A stretch of 64,000 nucleotides of DNA from assembly GCA_026874595.1 (NCBI GenBank), contig CM049312.1:69038929-69102928 (forward strand), in the 5' to 3' direction. A program made the position numbers and the translations under genes. The stretch is from Sipunculus nudus (taxonomy: Eukaryota; Annelida; Sipuncula; Golfingiida; Sipunculidae). The notes below the pieces were generated by a model that was not told where the DNA came from, did no database searches, and was given only the letters and a program-made list of their open reading frames with translations. The first letter of the stretch is position 1. The number at the start of each line of letters is the position of its first letter. This document shows positions 49,802-62,099 of the stretch, one piece after another.

Positions 49802-50431
49802 AATCAGGCAATCTGTTTAATGGGTAAAATAGAGAATTTTAGAATAGCAACAACTGGTCAACTGTTTTTCACCGAGTGTCAGAGTCGGGTTTTATTGTGG
49901 TATCTCCACATCACTAGGGCTGTCAGGTAGTTATCAGCAGTCAGTCGGGTGGGGAAAGTCTCAGTGTTTGTATTACTTTTGCAGGGGACTAGGATACACA
50001 TCATTCATTTTTGTCCCTTCCGTAGCAACAACGAGGATTGGTACTGACTACAAGTAAAACCTACATAAATGCATTAGCAAAGCAGGGGACTAAGAAAACT
50101 AATCACCTAATAAAGCTAACAAGGGAGCAATCGCCAGTGAGTAGCTACAAGAAACCCTTCAACAATGTACATTATTGGCTGAGCAGGGGCTAAGAAACCT
50201 TCTTTAATACGTAGCCATCAGCAGTGAGTAGCAGAGGGGGAAAATGCCATATTTGTCTTAGTTTTACAGGTCTTGGTTTCCAACTCTATACATACAGCAC
50301 ATTTATAATTAATTACATTTTAAAATATATTCAATAAAACATTAAAATCAAACACAATTACTCATTTACACATGTTTAAGTTCAGTAATGGGATTAGGCC
50401 ACCTACTTAATATTACGACTCTCTGTTTTTA

Positions 50432-50735
50432 GACCTGGCCCTAGCTAAGGACCGGTCTTCAACTCATCCGCCAGAGATTTGACACTTGATTTGAGTTATT
50501 AGACCTTTGAAGTTCAAACCTCACGGTGGTGCTTTTTCGTAAGCGGAGGCGAATTAGAAAATCCAAGATGGACACCGGTGGCCTTTTGAAAAACTTAAAT
50601 CTTGACCTTTCACTAAAGATGCATGCGTGTTATATCATTTTATGGGTTATTGCATGCAAGAAATTGAATTCTAACATCATTTTTATGAAAGGTCCAAATA
50701 ACAAATTTACATGAATTTTATGGTAAAAATCCAAA
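50432..50735 (+). repeat. Left terminal inverted repeat
   Basis: Starts GACCTGGCCCTAGCTAAGG after TA and ends around AAAATCCAAAGAGGCTGC. Roughly four of five bases match the right arm by eye. Confidence 0.75.
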
Positions 50736-51307
50736 GAGGCTGCTTATAAAAAATCTATTCATTGTCTCCACATTACTGAAATGTTTGCAATTAAATTTTT
50801 TAAATGGTTTTGTGTGGAAATCTTTTTTTGTCATCACCCTTTGTGCGTGAAGGTCTGGGTTAAAGGATAGTTTGATGGTTATAAAGTAAAAGAAGAGAAT
50901 AATGTCACAAAATTTAATAAATGTCTGTTTTAACCAGGATCATAAACATAAGGAAGGTTTTTTTTTCATTTGTGTATTATATTACCTGTACTGAGTTTGG
51001 CAACAGGACAGAAACACAGAATTGGTCCAACAAACTCTTCTAAACTCTTAAGTATTACATCAAGATATTGATACAGGGTTGTGCTTGAATACCGAAACTA
51101 TATTAAAATACATGTAAATAGAGAGAACAATTTGTCCAATATACTGCCGTGCTCTGAAAAAAAATACATTACGGGACAAAAAGTTATGATTGAGTTATAC
51201 CAAAATGCACATCATGTTATAGTTATGTACCTTCCATCCTTGGTATTACTTTGACATAAAATGGGTGGAAGATTAATTACAACGGTAAATGCTAGCACCT
51301 TGTTCAT

Positions 51308-51316
51308 TTATTTAAG
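51308..51316 (-). terminator. Polyadenylation signal of the decayed gene
   Basis: Minus strand AAATAAATG (contains AATAAA) directly after the stop codon at 51320. Confidence 0.5.
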
Positions 51317-51319
51317 CAT

Positions 51320-54300
51320 TTATACACATTTTTTCTTCTTGTTGCAGTTAAACGTACACATCACACCTGTTGTGTAGCAGGAACAACGCTTTTTACACTT
51401 TCCACTAAAGCTGCAAACAGGAGTGTAGTGCAAAGCGGTTTTAGGGCCTTAAGGGGCAAGAGTGTGCAATCTTGGTTCCTCCACCCGTTGTGAGCAGGAT
51501 CAAGCTGGTCTGTTTCCTGAATCCCAGGCTTACCTAGCAAGGTGGTAGCATTTCGGGTAACGCTGAATGCCTTCTTCAGTTGTGCTTGGATGACAGTCGA
51601 TGTTGTTAGCATATTCTCCAGTGGCACAACGGACTCAACTAGTCAAATGAAGTTGCAGTAGGTTTACTCCTAGCACCAGATCACAACCGAACAAAATAGC
51701 CTAAACCGAAGCTGGAGAGAAACCTCGTGGGATTGCACACAAATGCCACATGCTTTGTGCCAATCTTGCTGACTGCATCGTCACCAGTCAGGACATGTGT
51801 CTTGATGATTACACGGCATTAGTCGTTACCTAGTTTGTGGTACAATATAAGAAGTAGAATCATCCGTTTCTTCCTCCCGTTCCAAACTGAACCCACAGCT
51901 GCTTAAGGCCATTCTCCACAAAAAAAGTCAATGTAGTGAAGGAGAAGGATGAGAGTATCGGTATAATTAAAGACCACAGCAACAGTATCACAACCGCTAC
52001 CAACTGCCCAATGTACATGTGGTATTATCCGGCTGTCTGCTTCCTCCTACCAGAGATGCCATTTCACTTGCAGATGACCCAGTCGTATTCAGTCTTCCAG
52101 CTGGAAGCTCTTCATTGATATCCATTCCACTAAGAACCACGTCCTGCAAGTCTCGTTCCCCCACTTGTCGTGCAACGAGCAGTAGGTTCTGTTTTTTAAC
52201 GCGCGATGACTAAAATTCATCCATCTGTATTGGAATGGGCACACTCTTATCCACATCAAGATCAACAGCTCTTATCTCACAACCTCTCTGGATTTGCTCT
52301 CCCTCCTTAATGCTCATTTCTCCGTAGCTGTCGAACACCAGGTGGGTTAATTCCAGTGATGTACAAATGCAATGAGCGCTCTTGAGAACCTCATGAATTA
52401 GTTCACCAAAGTTACTGAAGGCAGAACGCTCATTCGGAAACTGTCGTATTTATAAGTCATTCACCACATGAGTTGATTGGGCATTATCACTCTTATACTT
52501 GTAGTCACCTGGTGTGATATTGGTTTCTAGTTCAGCGACCACTTGCGACTTTAGTTGTATAGTCACCACAGAATAAAGAAAAGGTGGTAGAATGTCATGT
52601 GAATATATCTCTTCCTGTGGAGCGCAGCAATCTCTATCTCCCTCTGCGCAGATGCAATGGCCTTCGCAGAAGCATTGTGCTTGGTTTTTTCTGTGCTTGC
52701 ATTCTTTGTGCCCTGTTAGTCAAAAGTTGGAAGATTCACCTAAGATAAAGTATCATTCAGCATCTTGGTCTTGGTAACGTACCGCTCATTCCGAAATGTT
52801 TGATATGCTGTATCCCTATTTTCCAGCACTTTCAGGATTTTTGCCTTGACTTTGTCTGCTGCGATTTCCTTTGCCATCAAGTTGTAGTGTCACATTTTGT
52901 GCTTGGATAATGAAGGGATTTTCCCGCGCGTATATGAAGTCCAACAGTCGTGCCATATTTTGGTCGAAGATTAGACCTTTGCGTCTCAAAAGCTCATACT
53001 TGTATTGAGGTTCCCAAATGATCTATCTGTTGAGCAGTGGTGAGTAATTGAAGAAGGGTACTAATAACAACGATCAACAAGAAAAAGGAGTCAAAACTGT
53101 GAAACGACAGCAGCGTCTCCAGAGCTTCCGACAATTACATGTCCACCAGGTCAATGTGAGAATCTGTTCTGTGATTTTCCAGCTTCAGGTCCCCTGACAC
53201 AGCAGCGAATACCGCACAAGCTCGACCCTTTACACAAAATGTCCCCTACTCCTACGGTGGAGTGTTGGATAAGTGAGCTCCAGAACCTGCATCCTCTCTA
53301 AGTACCATGATCTATAGCAAAGATAATTGATTATATCATACTCACTCAGAATTTTCATGGAAGCCTTCAATGTTCTTAAGGGCAATGGCCAGTTGCCATC
53401 ACGATCTGCAACAATCAGCTGCTTGATGACTGACCCAGTCTTGCGAAAGTTGATGAAATACTTGAGCAATTCAGACTTCTCTTCGCACTCTTGTGTAAAG
53501 GCATCGAATTTCTGATTAAGAGTTACGGCAGCAGCGAAACCTGCTCAGACTTTGAGACAAACTCGTAACGAGTTTTATTTTGCAACACATTCTTGAGCTC
53601 AACAGCTGACTGGATAAAGGGATCAAATGTATTTTCATTTGAATACCAGAACGCACTCCACATGAGAGAATCCAGAACTTCAGATACAATAAGCATTCCT
53701 TTCAGTGAACTCACATAGTGACCTCCAGAAAGCACCATCGAGACAGTCTTCGGCCCAAACACTTCGCTTTCAAAAAGAGCATCAACGATACCGCTGCCAC
53801 TTAAAAACCGTCCTGCAAATCGCAAGAGTACCTTAACAAAGTGGAACATTCCAAACATTGGGAACAACTCATCGAAAGTACCAGGCTCACTCATGAGTAG
53901 ATCAACTGCAATGTGATAGACACCCTCATCAGATACAAGAGTCATAGCTTCTTGATCAACTGTTGACGACATGCCTGAAAGTTGGTTAGGGCCTTTCGGA
54001 CAGTGGTCTATTCTGTAACTGGGGAAAGGGATAACAGGGAGGAGACCAACTCTCATCAGGCGTACATTAGCCGTCGTGATCAGGGCATGAATACCAGAGT
54101 TGGGTCCGAGTACTTTTAAAGTACTCGAGTACGAGTACTGAGTACTTCAAATGTACTCCAGTACAAGGATGAGTACTTTTGCACTTTTTCAAAAGTACTC
54201 GAGTACGAGTACCGAGTACTCAAAATGTACTCGTGAGTACTTAAATGAGTACTTTTTGTAACCAAACTTGTTTAATGATGTTATTAAATTAAATATATTC

Positions 54301-56700
54301 ATAGAAAGTTAAAATTATTTTTATTTATGAAACCCCAGTTCAAAATAAAAATATATACAATGTTGTGTTATGCTTCATCAAAATACTGAGGCGAAATGTA
54401 AACTCTAGGGCATATAAACAGGCCATATACAGTTGAAATATATCAAAGCATTAACTTATAAAAGTAGACGGTTTGCATTGAAGAAACATCAGGTCTCGTA
54501 GGTTCTCGAAAATATATTTCTAGCGAGGACAAGATAAACAATTTACTGAATGTTGTATTATGCAAATTCAAAATAGTGGTGGGAATGTTCAGTAACTACA
54601 ACTTAAAAAGTTTCATAAAAGTTGATAAATAAAAATTAAATTTTTTTTAAGGAAATCTCACTGACATTGTATAAACATATGACCATATGTTAACAATATG
54701 TAATCATATAATAATAACAATTATAATAATAATAACAACCATATGTTATAATTTATATAATATCAACTTATGAATAATATGTGGCTGTAGCCTAATGTAG
54801 ATATTTAATGACAACCGGTATATGTGAAAATAGTATAAAACAACACATCTGACAGACTGACCATGTCATTCATCATGTGTTATGATTTATGAGTATAAAC
54901 AACAGTTACGGCAGTGATTATTACAACAAGGAATGAGGCGACAGTAATGTGTAATATATATAGAATATTACAAGTTTTCAAAGTGAGTAACAGTAATATT
55001 ACAATTGATAGAAAAGAAATTTGAACTAGTAATGGTTAAAAGTACCCTAGTAATAGAATAATAGCCATTACTTTTCTATTACAACCCTGGGCTAACACAT
55101 CTGATGAATTGAGTGTTTGTTTGATTAGGCTGATAGAGCACAATAAAGGGCCCAGTGTATGATTAGTTAATTTTGGGTGCTTTCATGGTCAAGAGGGAAC
55201 TGAACAGAAGGCTTTGGCTTGAGGTTAACCCCTGGTTCTCATTGTTGATTCATTAAGTAGGCTTGGTCATTAAACATTGGAGAAGTCCTTTGTGAGCATA
55301 CACCGTATGTTGGGAAGTTATTGTCAGCTGATAGTAGAATGTGATGCTGCAGCCTATGTTGTAGCAGCTACCTACCGGGTGTATGGTTTGATAGCCACAG
55401 CATTTCATGGGTCAATCAGTTTACAGTCAACAGTTGAGTCTCAGTTGTGCCACAGACTGTGTACAGAGCTCATCAAAGACTGCAATTCCCACTGAAAATC
55501 TGCTAAACCTACACTCATATTTAGTTTCATATATAAATCAATTCAAGCTTGATTAGCCCAGGCCCAAGAGCACTGCTGAATTTATGTTATGATGAACAGG
55601 TTCTAAGTATATTTATTTGTACTGACTTGTGGCAAATCTTAACTTTTTTATATTGGGCTCTTCCAAAAATTAGAATTTTTTCTCTTAAACTTTACTCAGT
55701 ATGAATTTGCTTATTTAATGTTTTATTGAACACTATGTACTTATCTTGCTGGATATATTTAATGCTGTACACATGTACGCATGAATTGCATGAATGTATT
55801 AATAATAAAATAGTTCAATTTATTTATATTTTATATTAAATATAAGTGTTAGTTTTAGTAAAAGAAGCAAAGTAATAGTAGTAGTTATCAGTGCTGTAAT
55901 AGTTTCAGTTATAGTAACAGATGGATTACTTTAAGTACTATTATAAATGATATTATATATGTTATGTATTTTTATATCTTACTATAATAATATATATAAT
56001 AAACTATTACTAATATAATAAATTGAGATTAAATTTTATTTAGAAAAATATGAAATACCCAAAAGTACTCATGAAGTACTCCTATAAGTACCGAGTACTT
56101 TCAAAGTACTCGAGTACTAGTACGAGTACTTTTGTGATTTTTAAAAAGTACTCGAGTACGAGTACTATGAGTACGAGTACTTTTGGACCCGACTCTGATG
56201 AATACCAACCCAAGGAAGTAATCACCACAGGCAGGAGCTGAATTTAAGAGTCTACAGGGAATGAAGGATATGAGGAATTCAGAATTGGTTGCATGCTCAA
56301 AAGCTTTCTTAGCATCAGAAAATATGTCCACATGGGTATTTTCAACTAATGGAAAGTTGGGTGGCAAGGTAGGCCTAACCACGGGTTTGAAATAAGGAGG
56401 TACAACTTGACAAGGAAGTTTCTCTTTTCTCTTTTGATGGATGTAAAAATTTGGACAGATACAGGCGGTTTTGACTTAGGGCCTTGAGTAGTCTCCTGGT
56501 AAAGCACTTGTGCTGTGTAATGTTTGCTATGGGTTCCTGAAATTGATGAGTTGTCATCGAAGTCCTCATTATCAAAGGCACAAAATGCCCATCCATCTTC
56601 TGAGAAATGACTTGGAATGAGTATGATCTCTGCTGACTGCACTGTGTAGAAACACAGGAGAATTATTGATCTCTTCACTGCATTGTAACGGTTCAAGCCC
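51320..56700 (-). pseudogene. Decayed gene of an uncharacterised PIN-like, CXC-tailed family
   Basis: Fragments of one protein lie in order on the minus strand: FCAFDNEDF and AQVLYQETTQ (56.5-56.6 kb), DIFSDAKKAFEHATNSEFL (56.3 kb), then after the hAT insertion YRIDHCPKGPNQLSGMSS, AVDLLMSEPGTFDELFPMFG and LSGGHYVSSLKGMLIVSEVL (53.6-54.0 kb), RDGNWPLPLRTL and YRSWYLERMQVLEL (53.3 kb), VLENRDTAYQTFRNERYV (52.8 kb), EEADSRIIPHVHWAV and YTDTLILLLHYI (52.0 kb), LTGDDAVSKIGTKHVAF (51.75 kb), AFSVTRNATTLLGKPGIQ (51.55 kb) and a Cys tail CSFSGKCKKRCSCYTTGVMC (51.37 kb), stop at 51320-51322. I recognise the pattern from unnamed predicted proteins expanded in marine invertebrates. EEAD and the TD-LILLL strand suggest a PIN/XPG-I-like nuclease fold (inference). 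Many stops and frameshifts. Confidence 0.8.
54095..56197. mobile_element. 2.1-kb hAT-like non-autonomous element
   Basis: Ends CAGAGTTGGGTCC and GGACCCGACTCTG are inverted repeats, and an exact 8-bp target duplication ATGAATAC flanks it (54087-54094 and 56198-56205), the hallmark of hAT elements. About 150 bp at each end is packed with AGTACTCGAGTAC-type palindromes. The middle is AT-rich with no transposase ORF. It interrupts the pseudogene above. Confidence 0.93.
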
Positions 56701-56889
56701 GGTTCAAACGTTCTATGATGGTTACTGGTGTTCGCTTCGATTTTAAGCCATCACCTTGATTAACATAAAAGGCCTAAATATTGGTTTCCCAGTATAAAAG
56801 GGTACACATAATAGAAAATAAAACAGGGTACTTTTTTTGTGTTTCAGTGTGAGTGCCTCAAAATTTCAATATTTTCATGATGGCTGCTG

Positions 56890-57198
56890 GCGGCCATTTT
56901 GGATTTTCACCATAAAATTCATGTTAACATTTTATTTCGACCTCTGATCATAAAAATGATGTGAGAAATCGATTTCTTGCATGCAAAAATCCATAAAATC
57001 CATATAACCTTTAGTGACAGGTTTAGATTTAAGATTTTCAAAATGGCAACCGATGGCCATCTTGGATTTTCAAATTCTCCCCCGCTTTCGAAAAAGCACC
57101 TCCGTGATTCTTGAACCTCAAAGGTCCAGTAATTCAAATTCAAGTTTCAAAATCTCTGGCGGATGAGTTTAGGTCCAGGTCATAGACAGGTCCTGGAC
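56890..57198 (-). repeat. Right terminal inverted repeat
   Basis: Its reverse complement starts GTCCAGGACCTGTCTATGACC and ends in AAAATCCAAAATGG. Contains GGATGGCCATC-like dyads. Confidence 0.75.
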
Positions 57199-58359
57199 TA
57201 TTTTGTGCGTGTAGCATTAAAGACATGGGTTCTGCAAGCTGTACAGTTTTCAACTGTAAATTGTTATAGGGTTTTCGGATAAATTATATAATAAAGCCTT
57301 GAGAACAGGTAGTTTCACCAAGTACAGCTATTTTCAGTCTGTTATCTCTTTATCTGACGAATAGGCTGAATGCTTAATTTATGATAAATTCATAAAAAAA
57401 GGGTGAGTTAAAACTAGCAAGTTGGTGTACACTGTGTAACATTTCATTCATATCTCTTAAAGCTCGCTAGGGTTGGCAATGCATAACTGGTACACCCAAA
57501 TCAATCAGGAATATTGGCCAAACTTTCATAGAATTTTTTTAAATGATTAAAAAAATATAAAATATCCATAAAATTTAATTTTTAGCCATCTGACCATGTT
57601 TAACCTGTTTTGAGAAATATTAATTATTTTTACATTTGTTTTGATCAATCAAATGCATCCTCATTATTACTCTTAGGATTATCACCATTTTCCTTATATC
57701 AGAATTAAATTAATGCAGGCTACGATTTTAAATTTTTTACAGCTTTCTTTTCAGTCATTATCCTCAAGCGCCATGCATTCCCAGATGCATGGTATTTTAC
57801 ATGCATGTCACTGTCACATAGTTCAAATACTGATACTTTAACAAATATGTGATCAATAGCAGCTTCTGTCTCTTTCATGTATATCCATTAAAGTGCATAT
57901 TAGACACAAATGATGTTGATTTTGAGAAATTTCAAAAATAAATTAATATTGAAAGGAAAAATACACAATCAGTTAAGTTTTTATACGGCAAAATAACTAA
58001 AGGCAGAACGTAAACCCGGATTTTGACATGACGAGCCTTACTTTAATTGCCAGCTGAGATATGAAAATTTACTATATACACTCTTACTGAGCAAAATGGT
58101 TTGTTGCGGAGTTTAAAAATCGCCTAATTGAGATATGGAAAAAAATCTCATGAACACATTTGCATGAGGTACCAAGAAACAACCACAAGTTCCGTTTTAT
58201 GTAGCATCTCAAGTTTGAGTATAAATTTCGCAAAGAAGATCCTAAAATAATGTGCTCACATAACGTATGACTTTTATATCTATAAAAATGAACAGTATTT
58301 TAAAGTCAGGTACCACATATAGTTTCTTTCCGCTTATCAATATATGCCTGCCCTATCCG

Positions 58360-58397
<38 letters not shown>

Positions 58398-60330
58398 TGC
58401 ATGTTCTAAGTGCCCGTTACCTTTTACACAAGGTTGATCGTAAAGGTGTGTTCAGCTGTGCCTCTGTGACTGTCAAACACGCAATTATTCACACCGCTCG
58501 GATATACCACGTGTCATGGGTTAATACACATGGACATGGTATGGTGACACTGAATTTGGTATATACATGTGTATGTATACAGAGAAACCTCCGTGATCCT
58601 AGTTATGAATGTTCTTTGTTGTGAACGAGGAGCACGTGGTCCCTCGTGTACACCCATAACAGTCTATCTGCGCCGTGGCGGGTCCATTGTTCGGTGCAAG
58701 TGGTTGCTCGTGTAACGCGTTCATCTATCTACGGGCGGGTTATGTTTAGTACCAAAGTAGCTATGGATCTAGTGTAAACAAATAAGAGCACAACTGCACC
58801 AAGCCTTCCACCATATTGGTAAAAGCGGACAGGTGAGTTCTTTTTTATGCTTACAAGTTCTTGGTAAATCTCTGCCTGATCAACACAAAGACTCAGTAAT
58901 AATTAACTTCCGATTTACAAAGTACGCGCAACACGTGTATCCATGTATTTTATCTATATATATAATTGTATTCTGCTACATGAAAACGTGATTCCAAGGC
59001 CAAAAAGGGCACATACTCAATATTTCTGTGGGCCACGAGGCAGATCATATCCAAAGGGCAGAGCAGGGGTCAATGCCCCCCCCCCCCCCTTCCTCCCTGG
59101 TTTGTAATAATGTTTAAATTTAAAAATTCAGAAAACAAAGACATAAAATAACATATATATCCCGTGTATACCGAAAGCCCATGGCAAATAATAAGACAAC
59201 CCCACCCCGTTCTTCAAACTGCCGCCCCCTTTGGAGATCGACCTTGTTAAGTGTATATATATGCGGTCTCTGAAAAGACGAATTTGGCTCAGTGCCTTGC
59301 TTTGTGAAGCAAGACGAGCCAACCTATAAGTGTAGTCGTGTAAACAAAGAGGTAACATGGGCGGATCCAGGATTTTTTTTTTTTTTCGGGGGGGGGGGGG
59401 GCTTACATAAAGGGACTAATGTTGTGGAAAAAGTCAAGAGTGGGGCTAAGTATAAAAAAAATCGGGAAAACACTGCGAAAAATTTACCCCAAAAATTGAT
59501 CCATCCCTTGGTTAAGATGCCTGCATAGCTTCCTCCTAGGTCTAGAAGCCAAGCCGTCGAAACGTATAAGTTTTTTTTTTTAATTATTTAAAGTATGCCT
59601 GAGTCTACATTAATGTAACCAATCTGTGGCAACATCCAAAGGTAGGCTACACATACAAGTACACACACATACGTTTCCTAGATTTACTACATACACAGAA
59701 ACTTACTGGTTCTTGCCTTCATTCCTATTCAGCCATGAACATCCTAATTCTACCATAGAAAAACAGTCCGTGGACCATGACGCGGGGGATGTATTTGTTT
59801 CTTTGTGGACCTGACATAACGTAAACGTGGGTTATCATAAGTCAAACACGAACTTGTTTAAAATAATTAAAAAAACAACGAAATCATGTTAGAAACTAAT
59901 ACAGATAAGGCAAGTAAAGCAGATTCATAGTTCTTCGTATTTGCTTCCCTCGTTTTGACCAAAACTTGTATTGGTATAATTTCAAATGTACGTGAAGAAA
60001 CTTAAGCCAATAAGGCCGCCACAAGCAAAACTTTTGTTTTATTCAGTCACAAGGGAGGGCCATAGGGGCCTATTTGTTTTCCATTTAATCGACAAAATCC
60101 CCTTCGGTTATTTATGTACTGAGGTTATAGGTAATTCCTCAGTTCATCCATGGATCAGCTATAATCTTAATTTCGGGACAGTAAATTAATTTGTTCACAG
60201 TAAATAATCCAAGATGACCCAATTCATACTAAAATAAGCAAAAGCCCAGTAAAGTACTTCATAATATACATAATCTTTTACCAGTGGTGACTACTAAATC
60301 CGTGTTTTCGCCATCGTGTCAGACATTTTT
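57199..60330. other. Intergenic stretch
   Basis: Contains an AT tract (58366-58396), a CpG-rich segment (58620-58832), a poly-C run near 59085 and a repeat with GGGCGGATCCAGGATTTTTT and a poly-G run (59360-59402). No coding sequence recognised. Confidence 0.6.
58640..58832 (+). promoter_or_regulatory. Candidate CpG-rich promoter or non-coding first exon
   Basis: Unusually many CG dinucleotides for this window, followed by a strong donor-like AAAGCGGACAG/GTGAGTTC at 58833. It could be the 5' end of a gene running to the right out of the window. No open frame supports it. Confidence 0.25.
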
Positions 60331-62070
60331 GCTCGGCTGACTGAAAGTCATTTGAGCTATAGCGATCACTCTTCGTCAGTCGTCCGTTTGTCCGTCCGTA
60401 AACAGGGCAAAAGTCGAAATAAATCGCTTGATCCAGAAATTTCTAATTGAAAACCCATGGAGGTCCATTAAAAATCTTCCAGCAAACATGAAATTCGGTC
60501 TATGCTACCCATATCCTCCCAGCTATGGGGCTCGAGAACCCCCCCCCCCCCAACTAGAATAATTGTTTCCCCAGACAAAGTCGGGGGATACTATGTTACT
60601 ATGATACATGCGCGATAACTCAAAAAATATTTCACGGATCTTTACCAAACTTGGTATATGTAGGCCTATAGATATGGGTGAGATGACGACGCCTATTCAA
60701 AATGAGGTCATGACCTTGACTAGGAGAGTGTCCAATTTTGGGGAAAATCACACAAATTCTTAAATATCTCAAGAAATCTTACATGGATTGATTCCAAAAT
60801 CAAGTTGATGGAAGATCATGGATAGGGTTGTCATGTTCTAGAAACTGGTGGCGCCATCTATTATTCTTTACTTGTTTTCGTGCCGTTTAATACCCCCAAA
60901 ATTGCTACTTGACAGTACTGTTAGCATTATAAGTCAAAAGCTAATGGACAGATTTCTTTCAAATTATGCATATACATAGATATGGGTTATGGGATGATGT
61001 TTATTTAAATTGGGGTCATGACCTTTTCTATGAGAGTGGCCTTGACCTTGAATATTGCCATATATGGTAAAAATCACACAAAATCATTAATTTCTCAATA
61101 AGGAAGCATGGATTGGTCCTAAAATCAACTTGACCAAAGATCTTGGATAGTAATGTCATTTACCGGAAACAGGTGGCGCCACCTGTTATTCTTTTACTTG
61201 TTTTCGTGCCGTTTAATATCCCCATCATTGCCACTTAACAGTACTGTGAGCATTATAAGTAAAAAACTAATGGACAGATTTCTTTCATATTATGCATATA
61301 CATAGACTTGGGTTATGGGATGATGTATATATTTATTGGGGTCATGACCTTTCCTATGAGAGTGGCCTTGACCTTGAATATTGCCATATATGGTGAAAAT
61401 CACACAAAATCATTAATATCTCAATAAGGGATGCATTGATTGGTCCGTCCAAAAATCAACTTGACTGAAGATCTTGGATGGTATTGTCATGTACCTGAAA
61501 CTGATAGCGCCACCTGTTATTCTTTTACTTGTTTTCATGCCGTTTAAGACCCCATCATTGCCACTTAACAGTACTGTGAGCATTATAAGTCAAAAACTAA
61601 TGGACAGATTTCTTTCATATTAAGCATATACATAGACATGGGTTAGGGGATGATGTATATTGAAATTGGGGTCACTACCTTTTCTTTGAGAGTGACCTTT
61701 TCTAGCAGTGTGGTCTGATATTAATTGTTGCTGAAGATGAGGGGCCTATTCTTAAAGGGGGGGGGGGGATTAATTGTCTGGGGATACTATGGCACCTGCA
61801 GTGCCAAGAAATGTCTAGTTAAAAATGTGATACAAAAGCTCCAGTATCTGAATTTCTAATGTATTGATTGCCATAATTCTTTTCATGTATACTGTAGTGT
61901 TTCATCATGTCCTGAAGACTGGTGGCGCCACCTGTTTTTTTTTCTCATTTTTACGCATATTACTCTATTTTTGAGACCTTCATATGAAGCAGTTCGGCCG
62001 TTAACAGGGCACAAGTCGTAACGGGTGACCAAGTAACTGAATATCCAGGGATGTTCTTCAAAAATGTGCA
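60331..62070 (+). mobile_element. Helentron-like element, second copy of the 1177-2050 type
   Basis: Opens in oligo-T with a hairpin-forming GCTCGGCTGACTGAAAGTCA, then GTCCGTTTGTCCGTCCG and units with CAGGGCA(A/C)AAGTCG and GTGGCGCCACCTG. Interrupted by another element (60569-61818). A further 5' end of the same type starts at 62082. Confidence 0.55.
60569..61818 (+). mobile_element. Helentron-like element with ~330-bp tandem units, nested
   Basis: 5' hairpin CCCCAGAC-AAA-GTCGGGG, three tandem units near 60900, 61230 and 61565 (AGCATTATAAGTCAAAA, GACAGATTTCTTTCA, GGGTTATGGGATGATGT), subterminal TTGTCTGGGG matching the start inverted, a 3' hairpin GGCAC-CTGCA-GTGCC, then AAGAAATGT and CTAG (61815-61818) next to TT. 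Comparison with the 1177-2050 copy shows host sequence continuing across the gap. Confidence 0.72.
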
Positions 62071-62099
62071 TGGTCATTTTTAGCTCAGCGGACTGCCTA

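Larger units (their letters stand above)
50432..57198 (-). mobile_element. Candidate DNA transposon with ~305-bp terminal inverted repeats
   Basis: The left end (50432-50735) and the reverse complement of the right end (56890-57198) align over their whole length, for example AACTCATCCGCCAGAGATTT versus AACTCATCCGCCAGAGATTT, GGTGCTTTTTCG, GAAAATCCAAGATGG, GCATGCAAGAAAT and CATGAATTTTATGGT. TA stands at both outer borders. Inside is one decayed minus-strand gene, with a later hAT-like insertion. Without that insertion the element is about 4.7 kb. No classical DDE transposase was seen, so which enzyme moves it is unknown. Confidence 0.65.

Noticed and set aside
50526-50714. 62-codon ORF in the left arm and its counterpart at 56919-57143
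   Set aside because: The two translations resemble each other only because the arms are inverted repeats; no independent evidence of coding.
55277-55495. 72-codon ORF inside the hAT-like element as a transposase remnant
   Set aside because: No similarity to hAT transposase blocks such as the dimerisation region; the element looks non-autonomous.
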